Source: JAFKKS01 sp039808325
GTDB lineage: Bacteria; Pseudomonadota; Alphaproteobacteria; Rhizobiales; Xanthobacteraceae
Length of the DNA stretch: 27,209 nt
Assembly: GCA_039808325.1 (NCBI GenBank)
Contig: JBDHSU010000048.1
Span: forward strand, 1 to 27,209
Reading direction: 5' to 3'
Made by a program: the position numbers and the translations under genes. Numbering within the stretch: position 1 is the first letter of the stretch; every line of letters starts with the position of its first letter. Under the pieces are notes generated by a model. The model saw only the letters and a program-made list of their open reading frames with translations, searched no databases and was not told where the DNA came from. Of the stretch, positions 1 to 7,988 are shown piece after piece.

Positions 1-131
1 GGGCTCTCGACCAGGGGGCCGAACCGGACCCGGTCTTCGTTTTCCCACAGGATCGCCGCCAGCCCTTTGTCGCTGGCGACGAGCTTCAGCGGGCCGACCG
101 GCGAAGCGATCATCTTGTAGGCGTAAGACAT
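1..131 (-). CDS. ogt: Methylated-DNA--protein-cysteine methyltransferase, N-terminal part (truncated by window edge)
   Basis: Only the first 43 or so residues are present. They read MSYAYKMIASPVGPLKLVAS and continue with DKGLAAILWENED, which is the N-terminal sheet of Ogt-type O6-alkylguanine DNA alkyltransferases. These proteins remove alkyl groups from O6-guanine (and O4-thymine) by transfer to a cysteine in a PCHR motif; that active-site part lies outside the window. The start is well supported: a strong Shine-Dalgarno match (AAGGAGG, read on the minus strand from 143 to 137) sits 5 bases before the ATG. The gene is divergent from the NRPS operon. The family call rests on the N-terminal pattern alone. 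Confidence 0.72.
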   Translation of the reverse strand, partial: MSYAYKMIASPVGPLKLVASDKGLAAILWENEDRVRFGPLVES

Positions 132-547
132 ATCGGCCTCCTTCGCTCGTCTGGTCGCCCTTGGCGTCCGGAGCCGGCACGGACCCGCCGCCTATAGAAC
201 ACGAGAACGCCCGTGGGTGTGCAAGCGAGGATTCGGCGGCGGGCGAACCGTCATCCACAGTTCTGGTCGCAACCAAAAGAGCGCGAGTCTGAACGGTCAT
301 TCATCTCGACGTGCGGCGTTTTCATCCGCGCCCGCGTTCTGCCGTCGACAGCCATGTTTCATTCAGTCTGCGTTCATGCGGCGGCACTCATGGTCGATCG
401 GGGTAATGGCCGAAAGAGCCACGGAATTCGGGGACTGGAGAGCGTTCCAAGCTTCGACATTCAACCTTCAGAAAAAGGCCGTGGTAGCGCTCGGCCGAGG
501 ACGATCTTGTGCCTGGACGAGCGCCGTAGAGATAGAGATTTGCATCC
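132..547. other. Divergent intergenic region without a recognisable gene
   Basis: This 416-base gap separates the divergent ogt-like and NRPS genes and should hold both promoters. Open frames exist but encode Arg/Ser-rich sequence typical of non-coding GC-rich DNA. A 5-bp inverted repeat (GGCCG at 477-481, CGGCC at 492-496) is the only small dyad noted. No convincing sigma70 -35/-10 pair stood out on either strand. Confidence 0.5.
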
Positions 548-3500
548 GTGCGCCAGCAGCCGACTGAACTTCGTCCCTCGGTTCCTCGTCCGGTCCAGCT
601 TCGCCGAACCGGCAAGCGGGCGCGGCTCACGACGTCTCGGTTCGAGACGCAGATTCTCTCCGGCGACAGCGAGGATTTCCCGTTCCAGATGCAGGAAGGG
701 GAGCGGCTCAATCATCTGATCGAGAAGGCCTGCGACCGCTTCCGCGACAGCGACGCGGTGGTGACCGACGACGCGGCCTTCTCCTACGGCGAGCTCGACT
801 GCCGTGCCAACCAGGTGGCGCGCTATCTGACCGAGCAGGGCATCAAGGCCGGCGATCGCGTCGGCCTGTTGTTCGACCGGACGGTCGAGACCTACGTCGC
901 GATGCTGGCGGTGATGAAGGTCAACGCCGCCTATGTGCCGCTCGACACCGGGTTCCCCACCGAGCGCATCCGCTTCATCGCGGGCGACGCCTCGCTCGCC
1001 GCCATCGTTTCCATGGCCGCTTTCGACGAGCGGCTGCGCGCGCTCGACCTGCCGCTGATCTATCTCGACGGCGCCAAGCGCGACATCGACATGAAGCCGT
1101 CCGGCCCGCTTGGCCGGGAGGAGGTCGCGCCGATCGTCGATCGGGCCTGCTACGTCCTCTACACCTCCGGAACGACCGGAAACCCCAAGGGCGTCCTCAT
1201 CGAGCATCCGAGCATCTGCAACTTCGTGCAGGTGGCGGCGGACCGTTACGGCTACGAGCCGGGCGACCGGGTTTATCAAGGCATGACGATCGCCTTCGAC
1301 TTCTCGATCGAGGAGATCTGGGTGCCGCTGCTCGCCGGCGCGACGCTCATTCCCGGCAAGCCGGGCGTCGTCCTGATGGGCGACGAATTGGCGGATTTCC
1401 TGGAGAGCCGCGACGTCACCTGCATGGCGTGCTGCCCGACGCTGCTGGCCACCATCGAGCGCGACCTGCCGAAGATCCGCTTCCTGCTCGTCGGCGGCGA
1501 GGCCTGCCCGCGCAACCTCGTGGTGCGCTGGCACAGCCCCAAGCGCACCATCCTCAATTCCTACGGTCCGACCGAGACCACCGTTACGGCGACGGTGACC
1601 GAGCTGACGCCGAGCAAGCCGGTGACGATCGGCCGCCCGCTGCCGAACTACACGATCGTCATTCTCGATCCGGTGAAGGCCGAACTCGTTCCGTTCGGCG
1701 AGCAGGGCGAGATCGGCATCGCCGGCATCGGCCTCGCGGCGGGATACCTCAATCGCGCCGACCTGACGGCGCAGAAGTTCATCCCCGACTTCGTCGGCCT
1801 GCCGAACAACCCCTCGCGGCGCATCTATCGCACCGGCGACCTCGGGCGCATCACGCCCGACGGCGAGGTCGAATATTTCGGCCGCATCGACACGCAGGTG
1901 AAGATTCGCGGCCACCGCATCGAGCTTGCCGAGATCGAGTCGGTGCTGATGGGGCTGCCGCAGGTCTCGCAGGCGGCGGTGACGACGTTCGAGCCGGAGC
2001 CCGGCATCGTCGAGCTCGTCGGCTACTATGCCCTGAAGCAGGGCGCGTCCGAGCTTTCGCTCAACGACATTCTGCAGACGCTGCGCGCGCGCCTGCCGGC
2101 CTACATGGTCCCGGCGTTCCTGGAAAAGCTTCCCTTCATTCCGATGTCGATCAGCAACAAGGCTGATCTCAAGAACCTGCCGAAGCCGAAGGGCTCGCGC
2201 GTGCAGAGCGGCAAGACCGTCGTCGCCGCCACGAACGACACCGAGCGCGCCATCGCCGCCGCGCTCGCCGCCGCGCTGAGGCTCGACGCGGTGTCCATCG
2301 AGGATCACTTCTTCAACGACCTCGGCGCCAACTCGCTGCTGATGGCGCGCTTCTGCGCCAATGTGCGCAAGAGCTGCCCGACCGCCGCCGCGCTCTCGAT
2401 GCAGGACATCTATCTGCACCCGACCGTCGCGCGGCTCGCCGCGCATCTTGGCCAGTCGGACGCGGAGAGTGCGCCGGTGATGGTCGAGGAGCCGCTGCAC
2501 GTTCCGTCCGACTTCTCCTATTACGGCTGCGGCGCGTTGCAGCTTCTGTCCTACTGCGGCTACGGCATGGTGAGCCTCTCGCTCTTCATCCTCGGCTTCG
2601 ACTGGATGTACGCGGCGATCGACAATCCGGTCAGCTTCTACCTCCGGAGCACGGCCTTCGTCGTCGCGGCCTTCGTTCTTGCCGCCGCCCTTCCGATCGC
2701 CGCCAAGTGGCTGCTGATCGGCCGCTGGAAGGAAGAGCGTTTCCCGATCTGGAGCCTGCGCTACTTCCGCTTCTGGGTGGTCAAGACCCTGGTGCGGACC
2801 TCGCCGGTCGCCGCCTTCGTTGGAACGCCGATCTTCAACGTCTATCTGCGGCTTCTCGGGGCCAAGATCGGCCGCAACGTCGTCATCCAGTCGCGGCTCG
2901 TGCCGGTCTGCACCGATCTGTTCTCGGTCGGGGACAACACGGTGCTGCGCGCCGATTCAATGCTGCCGGGCTACCGCGCGCGCTCGAATTATATCGAGAC
3001 CGGCCGCGTCGAGATCGGCAGCTACGCCTTCGTCGGCGCCGCGAGCGTGCTCGACATCGACACGGCGATGGGCGAGCGCACGCAGCTCGGCCATGCGTCG
3101 TCGCTGCAGAGCGGGCAGCGCGTGCCGGACGGCAAGCGCTACCACGGCTCGCCCGCGGTCGAGACGGCGACCGACTATTGCCCGCTCGAAATGCGGGACT
3201 GCTCGTCGCTGCCGCGCACGCTCTACGCCGCGGGGCAGTTGTCCGGCCTGCTGCTCGTCGCCACGCCGCTCGTCACCGCGCTCGGCTGCTACTGGTACGA
3301 ATACTTCACCCAGTTCGGCGCCGAGACGCTCGCCAGCGTCGCGTTGCCGGCGCCGGTCCTGATTGGGCTGCTGTTGCTCGCGGCGACGGTTCTCCTCGCC
3401 GGCGCGCTCGCCGCCAGCCTGCTGCGGGTCTATGTCGTGCCGCGGCTTTGCAACCTCTTCCTCGAGCCGGGCAAGGTCTATCCGTTGTTCGGCTTCCATT

Positions 3501-4732
3501 ACTGGCTGCAGGACATCATCTCCGCCGCGAGCAATGTCCGCTTCTTCAACCTTCTGTTCGGCGACAGCTCGGCGATCGTCCATTACATGCAGTTCGTCGG
3601 CTGGAACCTCGGCAAGGTCGAGCAGACCGGCTCGAACTTCGGCACCAACCAGAACCACGACAACCCGTTCCTCTGCGAGATCGGCGGCGGCACGATGGTG
3701 TCGGACGGGCTGTCGATGATGAATATCGACATCTCGAACGCCTCGTTCCGTCTCGCCAAGGCGCGCATCGGCGAGCGCAACTATCTCGGCAACGACATCC
3801 ACTATCCGCCGCAGGGCCGCACCGGCGACAACTGCCTGCTCGGCACCAAGGTGATGATCCCGGTCGACGGGCCGGTGCGCGAGAATGTCGGCCTGCTCGG
3901 CTCGCCGTGCTTCGAGATTCCGCGCATGGTGGAGCGCGATCAGCAGATCAACGCCGCGTTGTCGGAGGATCAGCGCCTGGACGCGATCCGCCGCAAGAAC
4001 CGCTACAACCTGGCAACGGGCGTCATGTTCCTGCTGGCACGGCTGGCGTTCGTGTTCGCGGCCCTGCTCATCGCGCATGTCGCGATGCTCAACTACCACA
4101 GCTTCGGCATTCTCTCGCTCTTCGCCGCCGGCGCCGTCCTGACCGTCCTTTCGGTCGTCTTCTTCTCCCTGCTCGAGCGCGCCAGCCTCGGCTTCAAGCG
4201 GCTGGCGCCGAAGATCGTCTCGATCTACGACCCCTATTTCTGGTGGCATGAGCGCCATTGGAAGCTCTCGGACACGCCGATCATCGGGCACTTCGGCGGC
4301 ACGCCGTTCAAGAACCTGATCTCGCGCATGGTCGGGCTGCGGGTCGGCCGCAAGGTGTATGACGGCGGCTGCTCGATCACGGATCGCTCGCTCACCGAGG
4401 TCGGCGACTACGTGAACCTCAACGAGGGCAGCGTCCTGCAGGCGCACTCGCTGGAGGAAGGCGTGCTGAAGTCCGACTACATCCGCGTCGGCGAGGGCGG
4501 CACGCTCGGCTGCGGCGCCTTCGTCCACTACGGGGTGGTGATGGGCGAGCGCGCGGTGATCGATCCCGATTCCTTCGTCATGAAGGGCGAGGTGATCGAT
4601 CCGCGGACCCAGTGGCGCGGCAACCCGGCGAAGATGCTCCGCCGCTCCGTCGTGCGTGCGCCCGTCGAGACCGGCTCCGGCAAGCCGCTGGAGCCGATGG
4701 TCGACTACGTCCAGCGGATTGCCGCCGAGTAA
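548..4732 (+). CDS. Pls/PosA-family membrane NRPS (A-PCP-transmembrane-beta-helix), likely amino-acid homopolymer or isopeptide synthetase
   Basis: 1394 residues. The adenylation domain occupies roughly 50-545: A3 loop YTSGTTGNPKG near 205, A4 FDFSIEEIW at 250-258, A5 NSYGPTE from 337, YRTGDLG and the hinge region following, and the A10 lysine near 538 in ISNKADLKN. A carrier domain follows with the phosphopantetheine serine in GANSLL (Ser596). The C-terminal half has six predicted membrane segments in three pairs (about 663 and 703, 897 and 936, 1155 and 1186) interleaved with three hexapeptide/left-handed beta-helix blocks (about 770-870, 1015-1110, 1255-1380). This order matches epsilon-poly-L-lysine synthetase (Pls) and poly-ornithine synthetase-like PosA, where tandem C-terminal domains replace condensation and thioesterase domains and polymerise one amino acid. 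The length is slightly above Pls. The start is uncertain: GTG 548 is used here; ATG 689 would begin just before the A domain. A PPTase is encoded two genes downstream. Product identity is inferred. Confidence 0.88.
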   Translation: MRQQPTELRPSVPRPVQLRRTGKRARLTTSRFETQILSGDSEDFPFQMQEGERLNHLIEKACDRFRDSDAVVTDDAAFSYGELDCRANQVARYLTEQGIKAGDRVGLLFDRTVETYVAMLAVMKVNAAYVPLDTGFPTERIRFIAGDASLAAIVSMAAFDERLRALDLPLIYLDGAKRDIDMKPSGPLGREEVAPIVDRACYVLYTSGTTGNPKGVLIEHPSICNFVQVAADRYGYEPGDRVYQGMTIAFDFSIEEIWVPLLAGATLIPGKPGVVLMGDELADFLESRDVTCMACCPTLLATIERDLPKIRFLLVGGEACPRNLVVRWHSPKRTILNSYGPTETTVTATVTELTPSKPVTIGRPLPNYTIVILDPVKAELVPFGEQGEIGIAGIGLAAGYLNRADLTAQKFIPDFVGLPNNPSRRIYRTGDLGRITPDGEVEYFGRIDTQVKIRGHRIELAEIESVLMGLPQVSQAAVTTFEPEPGIVELVGYYALKQGASELSLNDILQTLRARLPAYMVPAFLEKLPFIPMSISNKADLKNLPKPKGSRVQSGKTVVAATNDTERAIAAALAAALRLDAVSIEDHFFNDLGANSLLMARFCANVRKSCPTAAALSMQDIYLHPTVARLAAHLGQSDAESAPVMVEEPLHVPSDFSYYGCGALQLLSYCGYGMVSLSLFILGFDWMYAAIDNPVSFYLRSTAFVVAAFVLAAALPIAAKWLLIGRWKEERFPIWSLRYFRFWVVKTLVRTSPVAAFVGTPIFNVYLRLLGAKIGRNVVIQSRLVPVCTDLFSVGDNTVLRADSMLPGYRARSNYIETGRVEIGSYAFVGAASVLDIDTAMGERTQLGHASSLQSGQRVPDGKRYHGSPAVETATDYCPLEMRDCSSLPRTLYAAGQLSGLLLVATPLVTALGCYWYEYFTQFGAETLASVALPAPVLIGLLLLAATVLLAGALAASLLRVYVVPRLCNLFLEPGKVYPLFGFHYWLQDIISAASNVRFFNLLFGDSSAIVHYMQFVGWNLGKVEQTGSNFGTNQNHDNPFLCEIGGGTMVSDGLSMMNIDISNASFRLAKARIGERNYLGNDIHYPPQGRTGDNCLLGTKVMIPVDGPVRENVGLLGSPCFEIPRMVERDQQINAALSEDQRLDAIRRKNRYNLATGVMFLLARLAFVFAALLIAHVAMLNYHSFGILSLFAAGAVLTVLSVVFFSLLERASLGFKRLAPKIVSIYDPYFWWHERHWKLSDTPIIGHFGGTPFKNLISRMVGLRVGRKVYDGGCSITDRSLTEVGDYVNLNEGSVLQAHSLEEGVLKSDYIRVGEGGTLGCGAFVHYGVVMGERAVIDPDSFVMKGEVIDPRTQWRGNPAKMLRRSVVRAPVETGSGKPLEPMVDYVQRIAAE

Positions 4733-4758
4733 CGCGAAGGCGGCGCAGGTGCGGCGGA

Positions 4759-5211
4759 ATGGCAAAGCGCGTCAAGCTCGCGGACGTGACGGAGGACAAT
4801 TGGGAAGCCGTCGTCGATCTCGAGCTTGACGAGGCACAGGACGATCTCGTCGCGAGCAACGCCTATTCGCTCGCCGAATCGAAGTTCGATCCCGATGCGC
4901 GCCCGCGCGCGGTCTATGCCGGAAAGCGCGTCGTCGGCTTCCTGATGTACGAAGTCCGCAAGGCGAAAGACAAATCGCGCAGGGCCTCGATCTATCGCTT
5001 CATGATCGACCGGAAATATCAGGGCAAAGGCTACGGCCGCGAGGCCCTCGCGCGGGCGCTGGACGAGATCAAGGCGATCCCGCGCATGCGCAAGATCATC
5101 ATCCGCTACATGGCCGCGAATCCCATCGCCAAGGCCTTTTACGGCAGCTTCGGTTTTGTCGAGGTCGGCCGCGACGAGGACGGCGAGGTGATCGCGGAAC
5201 TGAGATTGTGA
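4759..5211 (+). CDS. GNAT N-acetyltransferase, spermine/spermidine acetyltransferase (BltD)-like
   Basis: 150 residues, the usual size of a single GNAT fold. The acetyl-CoA-binding motif A is seen as FMIDRKYQGKGYGREAL (about residues 80-96), and the C-terminal NPIAKAFYGSFGFVEVG matches the Asn and Tyr-containing strand typical of the family. The N terminus (VKLADVTEDNWEAVVDLEL) and overall pattern resemble BltD-type polyamine acetyltransferases, which transfer acetyl from acetyl-CoA to the amines of spermidine or spermine. The gene lies 26 bases after the NRPS and its end meets the PPTase region, so it is probably in the same operon. With a basic-amino-acid polymerase upstream, it may acetylate the precursor, the polymer or cell polyamines. 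The role is inferred; the fold is clear. Confidence 0.85.
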   Translation: MAKRVKLADVTEDNWEAVVDLELDEAQDDLVASNAYSLAESKFDPDARPRAVYAGKRVVGFLMYEVRKAKDKSRRASIYRFMIDRKYQGKGYGREALARALDEIKAIPRMRKIIIRYMAANPIAKAFYGSFGFVEVGRDEDGEVIAELRL

Positions 5212-5279
5212 CGCCGGATGCGCGCCGTGACGTTGCCGTTGTGGCCGGCGGCGTTCGCCCGATCGGCCGGGGGGCGACG

Positions 5280-5897
5280 ATGAATGCCGCTTCCCTTCGG
5301 GACGCGCTGGATGGCTTGGCCACGCCCGGCATCCTTATCGGGCATCGCGTGATTTCACCGGGCGACGAAGCGGCGCTGCTGGCGTCCGAGTCGGCGTCGA
5401 TGCCGTCGACGCTTCCCGAGAGGCGGCGCGCCAGCGCCGCGGCGCGCCTTGTCGCGCGGCGGCTTCTCGGTCGGCTCGGCTATCCGCCGTGCGCGATTCC
5501 GACGGGCGCGGACGGCGCGCCCCAATGGCCGGACGGAATCGCCGGCTCGCTGGCGCATGACGATCAGGTCGCGGTCGCGGCCGTCGCTCTCAGGCGCGAC
5601 GTCGCCGCCCTCGGCATCGACGTCGAGCCGGCGGAGCCGCTGCCGGAGGAGATGCTCGATCTCGTCGTGACGGCGCGGGAGCGGCGGCGGCTGAAGGATG
5701 CCCCTTTGGCGGGGCGCATCGTCTTCGCCGCCAAGGAGGCCGTTTACAAGGCGGCTTATCCCGGCGACCGTGCGTTCCTCGAATTCCACGATATCGACGT
5801 CGACCTGGCGAAGGGCGAGGCGAAAACCAAAAGCGGGCGCGTCTTCACGCTCCGCCATTGCCCCGCGCCGCGCATCGTCGTGCTGGCGTTCGCTTGA
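5280..5897 (+). CDS. 4'-phosphopantetheinyl transferase (Sfp/EntD-type)
   Basis: 205 residues from ATG 5280. It carries the two hallmark motifs of the superfamily: GIDVE (residues 112-116, magnesium binding) and FAAKEAVYKA (149-158, with the catalytic WxxKE-type Lys/Glu). Upstream it has the EntD-like RRASAAARLVARRLL helix and a GSLAHDDQVAVAAVA strand corresponding to the SxSH region. It should transfer 4'-phosphopantetheine from CoA to the carrier serine of the NRPS (Ser596), which makes it the natural activator of this operon. An alternative GTG start at 5208 overlaps the acetyltransferase stop codon, but its extra 24 residues look unlike family N termini, so 5280 is preferred. It ends 15 bases from the convergent hyuA gene. 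Confidence 0.88.
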   Translation: MNAASLRDALDGLATPGILIGHRVISPGDEAALLASESASMPSTLPERRRASAAARLVARRLLGRLGYPPCAIPTGADGAPQWPDGIAGSLAHDDQVAVAAVALRRDVAALGIDVEPAEPLPEEMLDLVVTARERRRLKDAPLAGRIVFAAKEAVYKAAYPGDRAFLEFHDIDVDLAKGEAKTKSGRVFTLRHCPAPRIVVLAFA

Positions 5898-5912
5898 TGC
5901 GTCGGAGCGGCG

Positions 5913-7988
5913 TCATCGCTTCTCGCTGATGAGGAGATTGCCGAAGCGGTCGGTCGCGGCGGTCTGGCCGTCGAGCACGAGAGTGGTGGCGTCGAGTTGC
6001 GTGACGATCGCGGGGCCTTCGATGCGCGCATCGCGGCCGAGGCGCGCCCGGTCGTAAACCGGCCCGTCGACGGTTCCGGACGCGAGATGCATCTTTTGAT
6101 GCGCGACGATGGCGTCCTTCACGTTTCCGCCGCGCGCCACTTCGCGCATCGCCGGAGCCGGGAACACGCCTTGCGCGTCGACGCGCAGCGTCACGATCTC
6201 GACCGGCGTGTCCTCTTGCGCGAATGTGTAAAGACGCTCGTGCGTCTGATGGAATGCGGCGACCGTTGCCGCGAGCGCCTCCGGCGTCGCTTCGCGGCCG
6301 GCCCAGGGAATGAACAGCTCGAAGCCCTGGTTCTGATAGCGCACGCTCGCGGTCCAGGTCGTCTGCCGCGCCTCTTGCGGAACGCCTTCCTGTTCGAGCC
6401 ATGCGACGGCGTCGGCTTCCAATTCGCCGAACACGCGCGCGATGAGGGAAAGGTCGGTGGCCCGCGCTTTCTGCAGGCAGGTGCGCGTAAACTCGGCTTT
6501 CAGGTTCGACACCAGAAGCCCGAGCGCGGAAAGCACGCCGGGATTGGGCGGCACCAGGATCGCGCGCATGCCGAGGAGGCGGGCGAGCGCGCCGCCGTGC
6601 AGCGGCCCGGCGCCGCCGAACGGCAGCAGCGCGAAATCGCGCGGATCGTGCCCGCGCTCGACCGAGACGATGCGGATGGCGCCGACCATGAGATTGTCCA
6701 CGATCGACAGAATGCCGCGCGCCGCCGCCTCCATGCTCATTCCCAGCGGGTCGGCGACGTATTTGCGGACCGCGCGCCGCGCGCCTTCGATGTCGAGCGC
6801 GAACTTCCCGTCGAGCAGATACGGCGGCAGATGGCCGAGCACGAGGTGCGCGTCGGTGACGGTTGGTTCCTCGCCGCCGCGCCCGTAGCAAACCGGACCC
6901 GGCTCGGCGCCGGCGCTTTCCGGCCCGACGGTCAGCGCGCCGGATTTCGAGACGCGCGCGATCGAGCCGCCGCCCGCGCCGATGGTGACGATGTCGACCA
7001 TCGGAAGCCCGAGCGGCCAGTCGCCGACGTGCCCGCTGGTCGTCAGCCCCGGCTTGCCGTCGTGGATGAGGCAGACGTCGGCGGAGGTGCCGCCGATGTC
7101 GATGCCGATCAGGTTCTTCACGCCGGCATTGGCGCCGACGAAGGTCGCGCCGACGGCGCCGGCGGCGGGCCCGGACAGCGCGGTTTCGACCGGGGCGCGT
7201 TTCACGTTGCGTGCGCTCGTCACGCCGCCGCTCGATTTCATCAGCAGCAGCGGCGCCGCGATGTTGCCTTCGGCGATGCGCTGGTCGAGGCGCTCGACGT
7301 AGGCCGACACCACCGGCATGACCGCGACGTTCAGGATCGTCGTCATGCTGCGTTCGTATTCGCGGAACACCGGCAGCACGTCGCTCGAGATCGAGACGAG
7401 CGCGTCCGGGTGCTCCGCGTTGACGATTGCGGCGGCGCGGCGCTCGTGCTCGGCGCTGGCGTAACTATGCAGGAACACGATCGCGACGGCGCCGATGCCG
7501 GCGGCCTTGATCTCTCTCGCCGCCTGGCGAACGGCGGCCTCGTCCAGCGCTTCGAGTTCGCCGCCGTCCGGCTCGATGCGTCCGCCGGTCTCGAAAATAT
7601 GCTCCGGCGGGATCGGTCGCTTCGGCTTCACCCAGGCGAACAGGCTGGCGCGGCGCGGCACGTCCTGGCGCGCGATTTCGATGACGTATTTGAATCCGCG
7701 CGTGGTGAGCAGCGCCGCCTTGGCGCCTTTGCCCTCGAGGATGAGATTGGTGGCGACGGTCGTGCCGTGCAGGATGCGCGCGATGTCGCCGCCCGCGAGG
7801 CCGGACGTGCCCAGGATCTCGGTGATGCCGTTGCCGAAGCCCTTCGAGGGGTCGAGCGGTGTCGAGGGGGTCTTGGCGTTCCACACCTCGCCGGTCGCCG
7901 GGTTCAGCAACGTGATGTCGGTGAACGTGCCGCCCGTGTCGACGCCGATGATGGCCTTCGCCTGATTGCGTGTCGGTGCGTGCGCCAT
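5913..7988 (-). CDS. hyuA: Hydantoinase/oxoprolinase family protein, subunit A (ATP-dependent)
   Basis: 691 residues, the normal length for HyuA. It opens with IIGVDTGGTFTDITLLN (from about residue 13), the phosphate-binding motif of the actin-like ATPase fold, followed by GPAAGAVGA and a second IGIDIGGTSADVCL motif. It also has the late FGGAGPLHG segment. HyuA pairs with HyuB to open a five-membered cyclic amide (N-methylhydantoin, hydantoin derivatives or 5-oxoproline) with ATP hydrolysis in the cytoplasm. The ATG shares one base with the hyuB stop codon (TGATG), indicating translational coupling. The frame is open far upstream (to about 9491), but that part is antisense-like sequence over hyuB, not protein. 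Substrate is not determinable from sequence. Confidence 0.9.
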   Translation of the reverse strand: MAHAPTRNQAKAIIGVDTGGTFTDITLLNPATGEVWNAKTPSTPLDPSKGFGNGITEILGTSGLAGGDIARILHGTTVATNLILEGKGAKAALLTTRGFKYVIEIARQDVPRRASLFAWVKPKRPIPPEHIFETGGRIEPDGGELEALDEAAVRQAAREIKAAGIGAVAIVFLHSYASAEHERRAAAIVNAEHPDALVSISSDVLPVFREYERSMTTILNVAVMPVVSAYVERLDQRIAEGNIAAPLLLMKSSGGVTSARNVKRAPVETALSGPAAGAVGATFVGANAGVKNLIGIDIGGTSADVCLIHDGKPGLTTSGHVGDWPLGLPMVDIVTIGAGGGSIARVSKSGALTVGPESAGAEPGPVCYGRGGEEPTVTDAHLVLGHLPPYLLDGKFALDIEGARRAVRKYVADPLGMSMEAAARGILSIVDNLMVGAIRIVSVERGHDPRDFALLPFGGAGPLHGGALARLLGMRAILVPPNPGVLSALGLLVSNLKAEFTRTCLQKARATDLSLIARVFGELEADAVAWLEQEGVPQEARQTTWTASVRYQNQGFELFIPWAGREATPEALAATVAAFHQTHERLYTFAQEDTPVEIVTLRVDAQGVFPAPAMREVARGGNVKDAIVAHQKMHLASGTVDGPVYDRARLGRDARIEGPAIVTQLDATTLVLDGQTAATDRFGNLLISEKR

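Noticed and set aside
213..719. Small plus-strand frame (168 codons) upstream of and overlapping the NRPS start
   Set aside because: Arg/Ser-rich, no domain, no good ribosome-binding site, and it runs out of frame into the NRPS.
461..2500. Long open frame on the minus strand opposite the NRPS, about 679 codons
   Set aside because: It is Arg/His/Asp-rich with no family resemblance, typical of the antisense frame of a GC-rich gene; the plus strand has clear NRPS motifs throughout.
2957..4765. Second long minus-strand frame opposite the NRPS C-terminal half
   Set aside because: Low-complexity antisense translation; the plus strand encodes membrane and hexapeptide-repeat domains of a known family.
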